Origin: Thereva unica
Lineage: Eukaryota > Arthropoda > Insecta > Diptera > Therevidae
Length of the DNA: 64,000 nucleotides
NCBI GenBank assembly: GCA_949987705.1
Contig: OX465283.1
Location: 52,800,953 to 52,864,952 of the forward strand
Direction of reading: 5' to 3'
A model generated the notes under the pieces. That model was not told the origin of the DNA. It ran no database searches and saw only the letters and a program-made list of their open reading frames with translations. The number at the start of each line of letters is the position of its first letter. The first letter of the stretch is position 1. Both the position numbers and the translations under genes were made by a program. Shown here in pieces: positions 54,999-64,000 of the stretch.

Positions 54999-55006
54999 GT
55001 GTACGA
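54999..55006. repeat. hAT target-site duplication GTGTACGA (left)
   Basis: GTGTACGA is repeated at 58159-58166. The octamer is part of the LTR's own tandem motif GTCGTGGTGTACGATC, so the hAT landed inside one repeat unit. Confidence 0.9.
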
Positions 55007-55667
55007 CAGGGGCGGATTTACACAATTCCCGCTTAAGGGCTGGAAGAGATCTGCCGCCCCACCACCGCTCTTACATAATCCATCAACCAAGTTTTTATAA
55101 TCACTGCTAACACCAATACCACACAAATACTAGCCTATCGCGAAAAACGTGAAAATTAAATTTAAACTTAGGTTGAATAAATATTATTTTTGTTATTTAA
55201 GAGTTATAACGGGCATTTCCCATCACCGCTTAAAGATAAATAATTTTTATTACATTTCAGGGTCTGGAATCTCACTTCGTCTTCAACCTTGTTCTCTATC
55301 AGTGACGGAAAATGTCAGCAGTAATTCCTTAAAAACATGAACTCACCATCAACAACAATCATTTAAAATAAATAATATTCCTAATGTTATATTTTACGAC
55401 AACATATTGATTTCGGAAATGAAAAAACAGAGATAATAGTTTTATAGATATATATTAATGATATAGCATTCTTATCCTTTACATTACAATAAATTCCTTA
55501 CAAAAAAGAATGTAATCTAACATTTCCACTCTGTATAAGCGAGGGATTTTTTTCTACTCTTACATTAACACTGAACAACTCATAACTTGCCGTATTTAAC
55601 TGAAATCACAATATCAGTTAAAACTAAGGCATTTAAAACAATGATTTGGTAGCCTTTGAATTCAAAA

Positions 55668-56428
55668 CTAAAATAACTTCCTTCGTGATTTTTTGTTTGA
55701 AAATGAATCGACGATATTATCAAAGTCCAAATTCTTTGTAATGTCATGTTCGATCGTTAAAACTGCAACATTCCTCAGGCTGGTCTCAGTGATTGTTGAT
55801 CTAGAGTAGTTTTTGATTCTTTTAAGCACAGAGAATGACCTTTCTGCCGAACAGTTCGTCGCGGGGATGACCAAAAATAGTTTTAATGCAATGTTTATGT
55901 ACGGGTAAACGTCTTGTAGATCGTTATCAATTAAAACTTCAAACAAATTCAAGATTGTTTTTGGCCGTTCTATTTCTCCAAGTTCTTTCAATAATCCCAA
56001 AAAGTGAACATACTCACAAACTCTTCCGGTGTTGGCAAATCTTTGTTGTAGAAAGTGCACAATTTTTCGCTGTGTACAGCAAGTGCCTTCATGTCAAGAT
56101 CTTTTTTTCCACTATTGATCAAAAATCCAAACAGCGAGTTTAGCTTATCATACGCAGCTTTTCTTTTTTCCATTTCATTGATCAGTGTGTCCAGTATTAC
56201 ATTGTAAGTATTTATTCTAAAATTTTGTCTACCGGTAAACTGTACCTCGCCTTCTCGAGTTTCGTCTGGTTGGAGTTTGCGTATTTTCTTCCTCTTTGTC
56301 TCGTCTTCATAGACAGACACTTCAAACTTTGTCAGGGCTCCATTTTCATAAACATCAAAGTCTAACTCCACTTTTATGCTTTTGATATACTCCGTTAGAG
56401 ATCCATGCAGTAGCACTACAGTTGACAA
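55668..56428 (-). pseudogene. hAT transposase C-terminal half with dimerisation domain
   Basis: Frame 56428-55988 gives the pre-dimerisation region (QFTGRQNFRINTYNVILDTL, EMEKRKAAYDKLNSLFGFL). After a shift near 56000, frame 56060-55668 reads the hAT C-terminal dimerisation domain: YPYINIALKLFLVIPATN, CSAERSFSVLKRIKNYSRST, LRNVAVLTIEHDI, ending KKSRRKLF. The NCSAERSFSxLKRIKxxxRS signature is diagnostic. The frame is broken once and lacks its N-terminal half. Confidence 0.9.
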
Positions 56429-56689
56429 GTCTGTCTAAGATGATTGTACGTTTTCGACAGTGATTTCAAATTTAAGTTGCTCTTTTTGCTAAGTTGCTTG
56501 GATATCGTAAAGGATTGGGATTAAATGTGTACAGTAAATAGTCTCTGATTACTACCTTCTTTATGACATATGGTTTCAAATTATCATTCGTTCTCATAAA
56601 AATTATTATCATTCGTTGTCCGGTTAAAATATAAAAACAAAAATTGGCAGTTATAGGGACTGCCGATAGAAGTGAAAACTTAGAACTTA

Positions 56690-56912
56690 GATGTTGAAAT
56701 TAGATTCTTTTGAAGTAATACTAAATTCTATATTTCTTGAAAGGACTAAATCTTTTTGATTGCAGTATTTTCATTAGGACATTAACCAACTTATTAAAAT
56801 ATGTAGCACAAGTAACTGCGTCTTCATTAATAAGTGTACTTTTTTCTATAAAATTTAATGCTGCTGCATCTTCAACCGATATCTCAGAATTATTTTTTAA
56901 ATTATAATTGTA
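56690..56912 (-). pseudogene. Helitron Rep-region (Helitron_like_N) fragment
   Basis: A 54-codon minus-strand frame, below usual ORF cut-offs, reads NSEISVEDAAALNFIEKSTL, INEDAVTCATYFNKLVNVLM, KILQSKRFSPFKKYRI. It then passes a stop to YYFKRI. This matches the block just upstream of the HYFxRIEFQxRGxPHxH motif in Helitron replication initiators. The catalytic HUH and Tyr motifs are not present. Confidence 0.75.
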
Positions 56913-56942
56913 GCATTTTTGACCATCCTATTTCATTAGCAC

Positions 56943-57860
56943 TTATTGTAAAAAAGATACAATCGGGTTATGGTAACTAAAGTAAGAAATGAAAATGTTT
57001 GATTCAAATTTATCTAAGTATCGCGTAAAAACCGCATCGATCGTCGTTTTATATTTGGTAGTACTAAGTTTCCGATCATTGGACATATTTAAATTAAGTG
57101 TTGCATTTAAAAATTCAATTAATGGTAGATTTTTATCATCTGCAAAGTTAATATTGAAGTCTCCACTTAAAATCATCGGTACATTATCATATTTTTCGCC
57201 GAATCTTTTTTCGAGAATTTCAGAACCTTCTTTTGTATAAATCATCAAATTTTCGAATAAAAATTGTTGTATCTGTCTCAAAGATTTTCCAGGCGAAATA
57301 TAAACGGCAACCATTAATATGTATTGCCCATTCTCGGAACTGCAACGAGCAACGCATATTTCGCCTATATCAGAAACATTAACACCAATGCTTCTAGTGA
57401 ATTTAGTATGTATGTCCATATATGTATGAAGTAATGAAGTGTGAAGTATCTTGAGTATTGTGATAAATAGCTACTTCTGCTGCTGGAACTTCGGGTCTTT
57501 TATAACTTACAACAAAGTTGAAATTCGGAACATCAAGTGGTTCTTCGTTTTTCATACGAGTTTCTGACAAACTTTGACTTTTTTACGATAGCATCATTTT
57601 TTAGATCAGCTGCATGCGCATGCAAACTTTGACAATTGAATGAAAATATCGATAATCCTTTCTTGTTGGAGATGAATTCTAGAAAAGTTTTGGTGACCGT
57701 TTGTAGTGTATTGTTTGGTAACCTTTTCAATTCTAACGTTAGATCCTCTCGATGACTTGTTGATCTTTTATGATGTTTATCTGTTTCTAAAGCATTTAGA
57801 GGTGTTCCTGTTTTACCAATCCAAAATTTCCAGCTGCTGCTAATATTTTCTTGAATTTAA
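56943..57860 (-). pseudogene. Helitron-encoded endonuclease domain (C-terminal EEP)
   Basis: The minus strand reads LTLELKRLPNNTLQTVTKTF, ISNKKGLSIFSFNCQSLHAH (catalytic Asn in FNCQS), then LSETRMKNEE-type residues after a frame shift. PNFNFVVSYKRPEVPAA follows. Frame 57419-56943 gives VAVYISPGKSLRQIQQFLF, PMILSGDFNINFADD (catalytic SGDFN), TTKYKTTIDAVFTRYL and SYFSYHNPIVSF (catalytic SxH). This is the exonuclease-endonuclease-phosphatase domain found at the C-terminus of some arthropod Helitron helicases (Helentron type). It ends in a natural stop, only about 30 bases before a Rep-region fragment that should precede it. Confidence 0.85.
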
Positions 57861-58205
57861 CACATCAGTCAAAATGACTGGTTTTATATTTTCATTTTCG
57901 ATACTTAATTGAATAATAGTAGGCGGTCAGATTTATTTTTTTATTCAAAATCAAAATGTTTTTGATTATAATCGATTGAGCGCGTGCGCCAGTAATGAGC
58001 ATGTCGGTGACGCGAACCCATAACATTTTCCCCTATCAAAAAGTGCCCAACGCGGCTAAAGAAGTTTTCACTTCAACAATGTTATGAAAATTTGCCGCCC
58101 CTTAAAATTTGCCGCCCTGGGCTGAAGCCCCTATAGCCCCCCCCTAAATCCGCCACTGGTGTACGATCCGGCATGGTCATACTTTGCCCCAGACAGAGGA
58201 ATGCT

Positions 58206-58425
58206 GCCGAGGCCTTGTCGTGGTGTACGATCCGACTATGTGCCGAAGTAGCTATTCCTATACCGTGTCGTGGTGTACGATCCAGCACGGTTACACTATA
58301 CACATTACACACACATACACATTACCAGAGGAAAGTTGCCGAGGCCTTGTCGTGGTGTACGATCCGACTATGTGCCGACGTAGCTATTCCCATACCGTGT
58401 CGTGGTGTACGATCGGGCACGGTTA
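58206..58425 (+). repeat. Tandem repeats within the LTR, 132-bp period
   Basis: Two copies (about 58206-58293 and 58338-58425) share GCCGAGGCCTTGTCGTGGTG, the GATCCGACTATGTGCCGA segment and GTAGCTATTCC. Within each, TGTCGTGGTGTACGATC occurs twice, 50 bases apart. Further single units lie at 54992 and 58499. Confidence 0.85.
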
Positions 58426-58803
58426 GACTACCGACATAACACCTACCGACCGCATACCGACCGACTACCGAATACCGGAGGAATGTTTCCTGGACCAATG
58501 TCGTGGTGTATGATCCGACATTGTTCCCGGCAGCATTGCTTATACCAGTGTCGCGGTATGACCAAATACGGACATACACACACACACACGCACATCCTGC
58601 TAGACCATTGACCCCAGCTTACGTACATGTAGAATAGAGTAGTGAGTAGGTAACTGCTTAGTAATAAATAAGTAGGAAACATGTATTGTAGAGGCAAACC
58701 GTAGTCAATTACTCAGAGATAGCTATAAGAAACCTGTAAACATGTATCCCGTATTTGCTTAGATTTAAGAGACCTAAATTGTTAGTACATAAGGAATATT
58801 TTG

Positions 58804-58813
58804 AATAAATAAA
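58804..58813 (+). promoter_or_regulatory. Overlapping AATAAA poly-A signals in the LTR
   Basis: Two overlapping AATAAA hexamers at 58804 and 58808 are followed by a GT-rich stretch (AAGGTGTTTGTTC), matching the expected end of R. Confidence 0.6.
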
Positions 58814-59029
58814 GAAATTTTATTTTGTAATAAGGTGTTTGTTCTCACACGACCCTGGACAACTCGAGAGCTCCCGGCAACCCTCCCTTAAAAAAGGAGG
58901 TTAGAGAACTTCCGACGAAACACCATTACATTACAAGGAGTTTTTGTTTATAAGTGTGATGTAAACCGGACGCACCAAATAAAATTCACTATTTTATAAA
59001 GTTTTTATTAGCCCGCTTTCTTGTCTGTC

Positions 59030-59245
59030 CGTTTGCCCGGTACCCGGTAATTTTGCAATAGATTTTTTGAATATTTCCGGTTATACGATCATGTCGAAAT
59101 TTTGCACATAGCTCTGATAACTATGCAATATTGTATACGGGAACCTGCAACATGGGTATTAAATGAAAGGGTATCATAAGTAGTATGCAATAAGCAACAT
59201 AGTATACTCAAAATACCTTTAGATCCATGGCGGCCGTCTCAAGAG
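59030..59245 (-). repeat. Diverged family A-like repeat, minus orientation
   Basis: Reverse-complemented, it contains GGCCGCCATGGAT, a CCCTTTCATTTAATACCCAT segment and GTGCAAAATTTCGACATGAT, in the same order as CGGCCGCCATTTTG, CTTTCATTTGATACCCAT and GTGTGCAAAATT in family A. Confidence 0.5.
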
Positions 59246-59689
59246 GGGGGATTACCATTTACTTCATAACATGGGTACCAAAGTTTCCGTCTCCGTGAAA
59301 TCTGTTCAGCCATTCCATAGCGGAAACTTAATGTCAGGAAGGTCCAATTCAATACTACCGCGACCGAACGCTGACTTCGGGGAACGAACAGGAAATGCCT
59401 TATGCGCTTATTATTCTCATAAGCGATATCAGAAGAAAGGACAGTGACAGAAGATAAGAAATAACGTAGGACAAGTGGAAAGTCAATGGAGAATGCGCTG
59501 GAGTGGAGTGGAACTACGCAGTGCCGGCCAGAGAGCCCTCCCCCAAAATGTCTTATCTAAAAATAAAAGAAGGTGAAAATGAAATGACGTGCATTTCATT
59601 GTGAATCGGATGATGGGTCGACGGTGTACAGAGGACAACATGAGGAGTTTCGCAAGGATCTTGCCTGAGCCCTCTCACTGATCTAGGAG

Positions 59690-60182
59690 ATTAAAGCGGG
59701 GACTGAAAGCGCTGGACCAACGCTGGCAGTGACGATAGACCGGAGGCTAAATTTTGTACACTTGGAGGGCGTGGCGTATAGGTTCGCCATACCAAGCCGT
59801 TGCCTCCTGATGGCGAAGCTGATTATCTTAGTCGTGCTATACACAGCAACGTAGGCAGCTACGTTGAAGAGGAGGTTAACAGGAAAAAATGGACGACCGC
59901 ATATAGACTAAGCGATCTCCGTGTGTGCTGTGCATACAGTACCACGTCCAACGATACGGCATGCACAGGGATGCTCTCCAGAGACAATCTGGCGAGAGGA
60001 GGCCACCCAAATACAATGCAGTGGCATATACTGCACTGCGAGTTCGCAAGGGGTTAACAAGGCAGTGGAAAGGGTCTGCTAAGGTTCGGTGGGCTCACAG
60101 TCGTATCCAAACGTGGAGAGATGGTTTACAAAGGAGTATGAGGAAGTGGGTTAGAGGTAAAACCATAAAAGAACACGACGGA
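59690..60182 (+). pseudogene. R1-like LINE fragment downstream of RT
   Basis: Reading across frames: VTIDRRLNFVHLEGVAYRFA near 59731, then KWTTAYRLSDLRVCCAYSTT, matching the QRxxxLRVxxAYRTVS block. LTRQWKGSAKVRW follows with the QxxWxxSxKGRWT-like motif and an HSRIQTWRDG end. This is the region between RT and C-terminus in R1/Jockey-group elements. No catalytic motif is included. Confidence 0.6.
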
Positions 60183-60265
60183 GCGCGCAGCTGGAGAAAT
60201 TAAAACTGCACGCAAATAAAAATTTCGTACATGGATAACGCTGGTGCTTTGAAATCTGCCCTTCT
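60176..60265 (+). repeat. Repeat family C, copy 2 (left part)
   Basis: CGGAGCGCGCAGCTGGAGAA, then ACTGCACGCAAATAAAAATT, matches 37155-37205. The family's right end (GCATGGAAAACGAGATTTC) appears at 60855-60873, so about 580 bases seem to have been inserted between. Confidence 0.55.
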
Positions 60266-60544
60266 AAATCGGTTGCGGCGGGAAAACACCTCCCCATAGC
60301 ATGTGACCACGACGAAATCCGCAGGGAGATTAATGCTGTAAACATGCTAAGGGCTACGGCGAAACTATTTTTCTCGGCCATGGCGAATGGCTCTACGAAA
60401 TTTGTTGTGAGCACACACTAAGAGCGACGGCGATACAAATTAAAAAAAACACACCGGAATTACCATCTTGTACAGCCGAGTATGCTGCACACGCACACAG
60501 GAGCACACGAAAATAGCAACACAAGCCCATGCCACAGCGCCATG

Positions 60545-60722
60545 CAACTTTGACAGGCTATGAAATAGAACTTGGATTGATTCGGTCGTCGAACTTGACG
60601 GCGTAGGTAGCGCAGTGGTCTGCAGATTGTGCAGCTTCATACAAAACGGTGTGTTCTATTTATTTTTGACAGTCGCCGAACAAAGCGATTCGTCGGTCGC
60701 CCTTAGCATGTTTACAGCATAA
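60545..60722 (+). repeat. Direct repeat unit 1
   Basis: AACTTTGACAGGC, TTGGATTGATTCGGTCG, AGTGGTCTGCAGATTxTGCA and GTCGGTCGCCCTTAxCATGT recur in the same order at 61425-61603. Confidence 0.8.
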
Positions 60723-61235
60723 ATGAGCTGCTATTTAGAATAAAATGAGTTAAAAAGTTTCGTTTTGAAACAACCAGAGTGGCTTTATCATACACTGCTA
60801 AAAATCTTGTCATTTAATAAGGTATTGTAATTGGGGACGTCACATTCCCACTGTGCATGGAAAACGAGATTTCTCGTCGTCGAGACGAAGAACGAGGATG
60901 GATGCAGGAAAATGGAAACGAAGTTGAAGGTTATACACAGGAAATTCAGGTTGGAAGATGCTCAAGAAAAGAGAAAAGGCTAAGAAACATCAGGAGAATT
61001 AGTTGATAGAAAAAGCTAATGCAACTATGCTACAAAGGCAGTCACGCGGGGAGATTGGAATACCAGAGGTGTTTTTAGTTGCATGCAGGAACGTGTCGGA
61101 AGCAAGCGTAGCTTCTCACCTGCCAACGTACGAAAATAAAAAAACGCGAGGAGTTTCAAAGAAATAATGACGAATGGGCGAAGTTAACTCGGTTTATGTT
61201 TAAAAATAAAAATCATGGGCATTGAAGTAAAGCCG

Positions 61236-61305
61236 GCTCTACACGATGCGGTGAACACCTTCCAACGTTGGACGCTTGATGGTAGGACGCATCGTGTGGC
61301 CGATA
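61236..61305. repeat. Imperfect palindrome with ACACGATGCG arms
   Basis: ACACGATGCG at 61240 is inverted as CGCATCGTGT at 61290, with a central palindrome TCCAACGTTGGA. A further CCAACGTT occurs at 61332. Confidence 0.5.
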
Positions 61306-61424
61306 CTCGAGCTACGAGTGTCCAATGTCAACCGTCCAACGTTCGCGTTTGGACACGTTCGGGCTGTTGTCGGTATTTGGGACAAGTCAAACACTTTTTT
61401 TCCCACTCGGCCCCACAGTTGGCA

Positions 61425-61603
61425 ACTTTGACAGGCGACGACTAGAAAATATAAATTGGATTGATTCGGTCGGCGGCGTAGTTATCGCAGTGGTCTGCAG
61501 ATTATGCAGCTTCATACAAAAGCGGTGTGTTCTATTCGTTTTTGACAGTCGCTGAGCAAAGAGGGTTCGTCGGTCGCCCTTACCATGTTTACAGCATTAA
61601 CCA
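61425..61603 (+). repeat. Direct repeat unit 2
   Basis: Second copy of 60545-60722, about 880 bases downstream. It differs by scattered substitutions and a missing AACTTGAC segment. The spacing and orientation would fit long terminal or flanking repeats, but no TG...CA ends were fixed. Confidence 0.8.
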
Positions 61604-64000
61604 CTCGGCTTCAGAGGCCAGGCGGGAACATCCAGATTTTCATCAAACGCATGCGCGCAATGAGTATTAATAAGCCGACCGGCGCACAATCAATAGTTTT
61701 GATTGAATATCCGCACTTCGATATACATCCAATTTGAACTGTAGGGGGGCCTTAACGTATTTTCAAGATTGTGAACGCACATGATCAGCGGAAAAATCAT
61801 CGCGTTGAATAAGATTCGAGCCTTAAGTTCTTGAGTTTTCGATCCGGCTTTCTCTACCACGTTCCATGGTAAAATTGAAGAGTTTATTGGACGAATTCAA
61901 CCATATTACGTGCTTGTGGAGAGTTAAATCTAGACATTCCCAAGCTAGTTAAAAAGTTCACCGTCACAATAGAGCAATGAAGCAGAAAATTCTGGTATTG
62001 GTTCGTTGATCACAAGTACATCCTTATCAAAATATGAAATTTAATTAAACAAATTAATACATTGTTCTATGCCCCCTGCCCTGGCTCATTTCAATTGTTA
62101 ATTTATGATGCTGAGTATCATTAATTAAATTTTCCATTCAATATCGCTCGAATCTCGACTCACATACTTTAGGTATCCCTAATTAATTTGTTAGGAGGCG
62201 GCACTTCAATTACGCTGAGATGATTTACATTCTCCAGTTTAAAACTGAATAAGATTGATGATTGCGGTTAAAAGTACGTTCAGAAAATCGACATAGATAC
62301 GCAAATCGATTTGGATATGTTCTGGCTCTGTAACTAGATGTGTATGATAACAAGATGGGATTCCATGCCCGATTCCTGATTACTGCCGTTGGACTCCAAT
62401 TGTAAAGAAGCGGTACAGAGCACATCCGTTGAATAACTAAGCAAATTTATTCTCTGGTGGTGTACAAGACTAGAAAGTAGAAATCGATTTCAATCAAATT
62501 TGAGGCAGACAAAAAATCAAATAAGGAATGATACAAGGGCTGCGATTGGGGGTGGGTCGGTGGTGGATCGCGCAAAAGGAAACGAATTGAGAAGAATTTA
62601 AATATTCGTTTACAGTAAAATAAAGAAAGAAAGAAAAAACCTCGTGCAGCTCAATGAAAGAAGAAGAGATGTGGAATTTCGCCTGCAGGAATCAGTTAAT
62701 TGAGCTCTAGAAAATGGCAGGGCACAAAAAAAAAGGAATTGAAATCGATTGTGCTCTCTGTCGATATCAGGTCGGAATATTGAAGTCTATAAGGAAATAA
62801 CCAGCGTTCATGGACTGGGAGATTGCTTTGTTCTTCTCCTAGTATGAATTCTGTATGGCATTTTCTATCTAGCCAAAATATAGCATTTTTAATGAAAACG
62901 AGTTTGTGTATGTATGCTATTTATATACTTTATGGGGATTCCCCTACTAGCACAACTGAACCTGGCGCTGCCATCCGTTCGGGTTTCCCTAGATTTGTCG
63001 TAGTTTGGAGGGTGTCCGGGGGCTCTCCAGGGGCCGTCCGGGAGAGGTTTAAATAGTGTCCGGGTAAAACACGGGCACTTTTTGTGTCAGGGGTTACCCG
63101 ATCACTTGAATTATACTTAATAAATTGAAGCAAATCTTGATTAAAAATCGACAAAAAATTGCATCCAAGCAAACTTCAGCGTGGCAAAAAATGTTATCAA
63201 GCGTGCACCGATCCGAAACGAAAAGAGGACTTAATCCAGTCGTCTAAGGAAACCAAGTTTTTAGTTATCCATCTTTCCAGATCAAAATTACCAAGCAGGT
63301 GCCAATCGGTATAAAAGTTATCAAGATTTAAGTAGTAATTAAACACTAATATAAAAGGGTATCTTCCAGACACTTGGCACCGACATAAACCCGGCAGATC
63401 TTTGTTTTCTAGTATAAAAATGTTCAAACTTTAATTTGATGGTAGGTTGGAACTCTTACTCGATAGGTCAGTTGTGGTCCCAAAACAACAACAAAAAATT
63501 GGTCTGCCAAGATATTAGCTCCAGATTTGGCATATTTTTTTCATCCCGTAAGTGCCAAATTTCAGTTGCGATCCAAAAAAATTCCGGAAAACGGACATAC
63601 TAAATTTGGGCACTACTTCCGCCCAGGCAGATCACGATTTTTCTTATGGTCGGTGTGAGTACTAACATTTCGAAAACATTTCATCCTCGTACTCGATAGG
63701 CACGTTTTTGCAGCTAGCTCTTGGTATAGTTGTACCTGTGGTTGTACATCCCCATTTTTATACTTGCAACATCATCACTGTGGGTTTAAATTCTTTACGT
63801 TGCTGATTACGTTCTGCTAAAAATTTCTTGTGTCATTTGAGTTTGCTGATTCTTCTATTTTTCTCATTTCCTCTTCACAATACTGGCTTTTTTTGCTTTG
63901 TGTATGCTCTTCTTAGTTCGCTTCTTTTCTTTATGAATCTATTGTTCTGTGTCGACTTAGCGTGAGTTGGTATGCTCTGCTTTTATCCGCTGGGTCATTA
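61604..64000. other. No recognised gene or element
   Basis: AT-rich sequence with short unconvincing frames (62823-63056, 63197-63427). No TE protein motif or shared repeat was noticed. Confidence 0.4.

Larger units (their letters stand above)
55007..58158 (-). mobile_element. hAT transposon, 3,152 bp, with Helitron fragments inside
   Basis: The ends CAGGGGCGGATTTA and its inverse (CAGTGGCGGATTTA) are flanked by the exact 8-bp TSD GTGTACGA. The subterminal GCCGCCCC sequence is repeated near both ends. The minus strand encodes the C-terminal part of a hAT transposase (55668-56428). Upstream of it, where the N-terminal part should be, lie two Helitron-derived segments. Confidence 0.9.
54718..58930 (+). 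mobile_element. Solo LTR (~1,053 bp) split by a hAT
   Basis: The ends are TGTAACG...CCATTACA, i.e. TG...CA with inverted TGTAA/TTACA, flanked by TTAC at 54714-54717 and 58931-58934. Removing the hAT (55007-58158) and one TSD copy leaves about 1,053 bp. A TATA box, an initiator, poly-A signals and internal tandem repeats fit U3-R-U5. No internal retroelement domain adjoins either side, so this is best read as a solo LTR. A 4-bp TSD fits a Gypsy-type element. Confidence 0.7.

Noticed and set aside
58560..58600. CA-rich tract as Z-DNA or regulatory element
   Set aside because: It is a short (CA)n microsatellite with no further support.
58173..58611. Cys/Val-rich ORFs with internal repeats on both strands
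   Set aside because: The periodicity is that of the LTR tandem repeats; frames exist on both strands and show no protein motif.
1..64000. An undescribed multi-gene biological system
   Set aside because: I looked for clustered novel frames, conserved neighbours or defence-like modules. All readable proteins are transposon-derived and broken, so the novelty here lies in element families and nesting, not in a new pathway.

Overview
This window looks like nuclear DNA from an arthropod, most likely an insect. It is AT-rich, has no bacterial gene organisation, and contains intron-bearing transposase genes, LINE families, Harbinger, piggyBac, hAT, Helitron and Tc1/mariner remnants, tRNA-derived SINEs, and one LINE ending in a (AACCT)n tract, the insect telomere motif. 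I found no host gene I could defend. Essentially every recognisable coding stretch belongs to a transposable element, and every one I could read carries at least one stop, frameshift or truncation.

Layout. 1-6.4 kb: an RTE-like LINE 3' piece, copies of a dispersed repeat (here family A) in both orientations, and a complete 1,232-bp terminal-inverted-repeat (TIR) element at 4,889-6,120 with an ATGT target duplication. 6.4-12.6 kb: a degraded CR1/Jockey-type LINE whose reverse transcriptase (RT) is interrupted by three younger insertions. 13.9-16.5 kb: a minus-strand LINE (FADD type) with poly-A. 18.3-19.2 kb: a foldback element and a short LINE with a 13-bp target duplication and telomere-like tail. 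19.5-22.3 kb: a nearly complete PIF/Harbinger transposon with both genes, sitting in another LINE. 22.9-24.8 kb: mariner, Helitron and RTE-like fragments. 25.3-29.9 kb: two plus-strand FADD-type LINEs, the first holding a Sola-like DNA transposon with 36-bp TIRs. 30-31.5 kb: unannotated. 31.7-32.8 kb: RTE-like endonuclease. 33.0-36.6 kb: a long inverted repeat holding a hAT element. 36.8-37.5 kb: SINE and LINE tails. 39.3-45.5 kb: LINE fragments with two stacks of nested DNA transposons (hAT in hAT with a MITE inside; piggyBac in a MITE). 46.5-50.4 kb: two head-to-head tRNA-derived SINEs, one split by a hAT that itself contains family A. 51.1-52.6 kb: an R1/Jockey-like LINE. 54.7-58.9 kb: a solo LTR split by a hAT that carries Helitron pieces in permuted order. 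59-61.6 kb: an R1-like LINE fragment and a pair of ~180-bp direct repeats. 61.6-64 kb: nothing recognised.

The interest of the window is its nesting. In at least nine places a target-site duplication (TSD) or the resumption of a broken reading frame fixes the order of insertion. Element boundaries given with TSDs were read base by base. Family names rest on recognised protein motifs and not on any database search.
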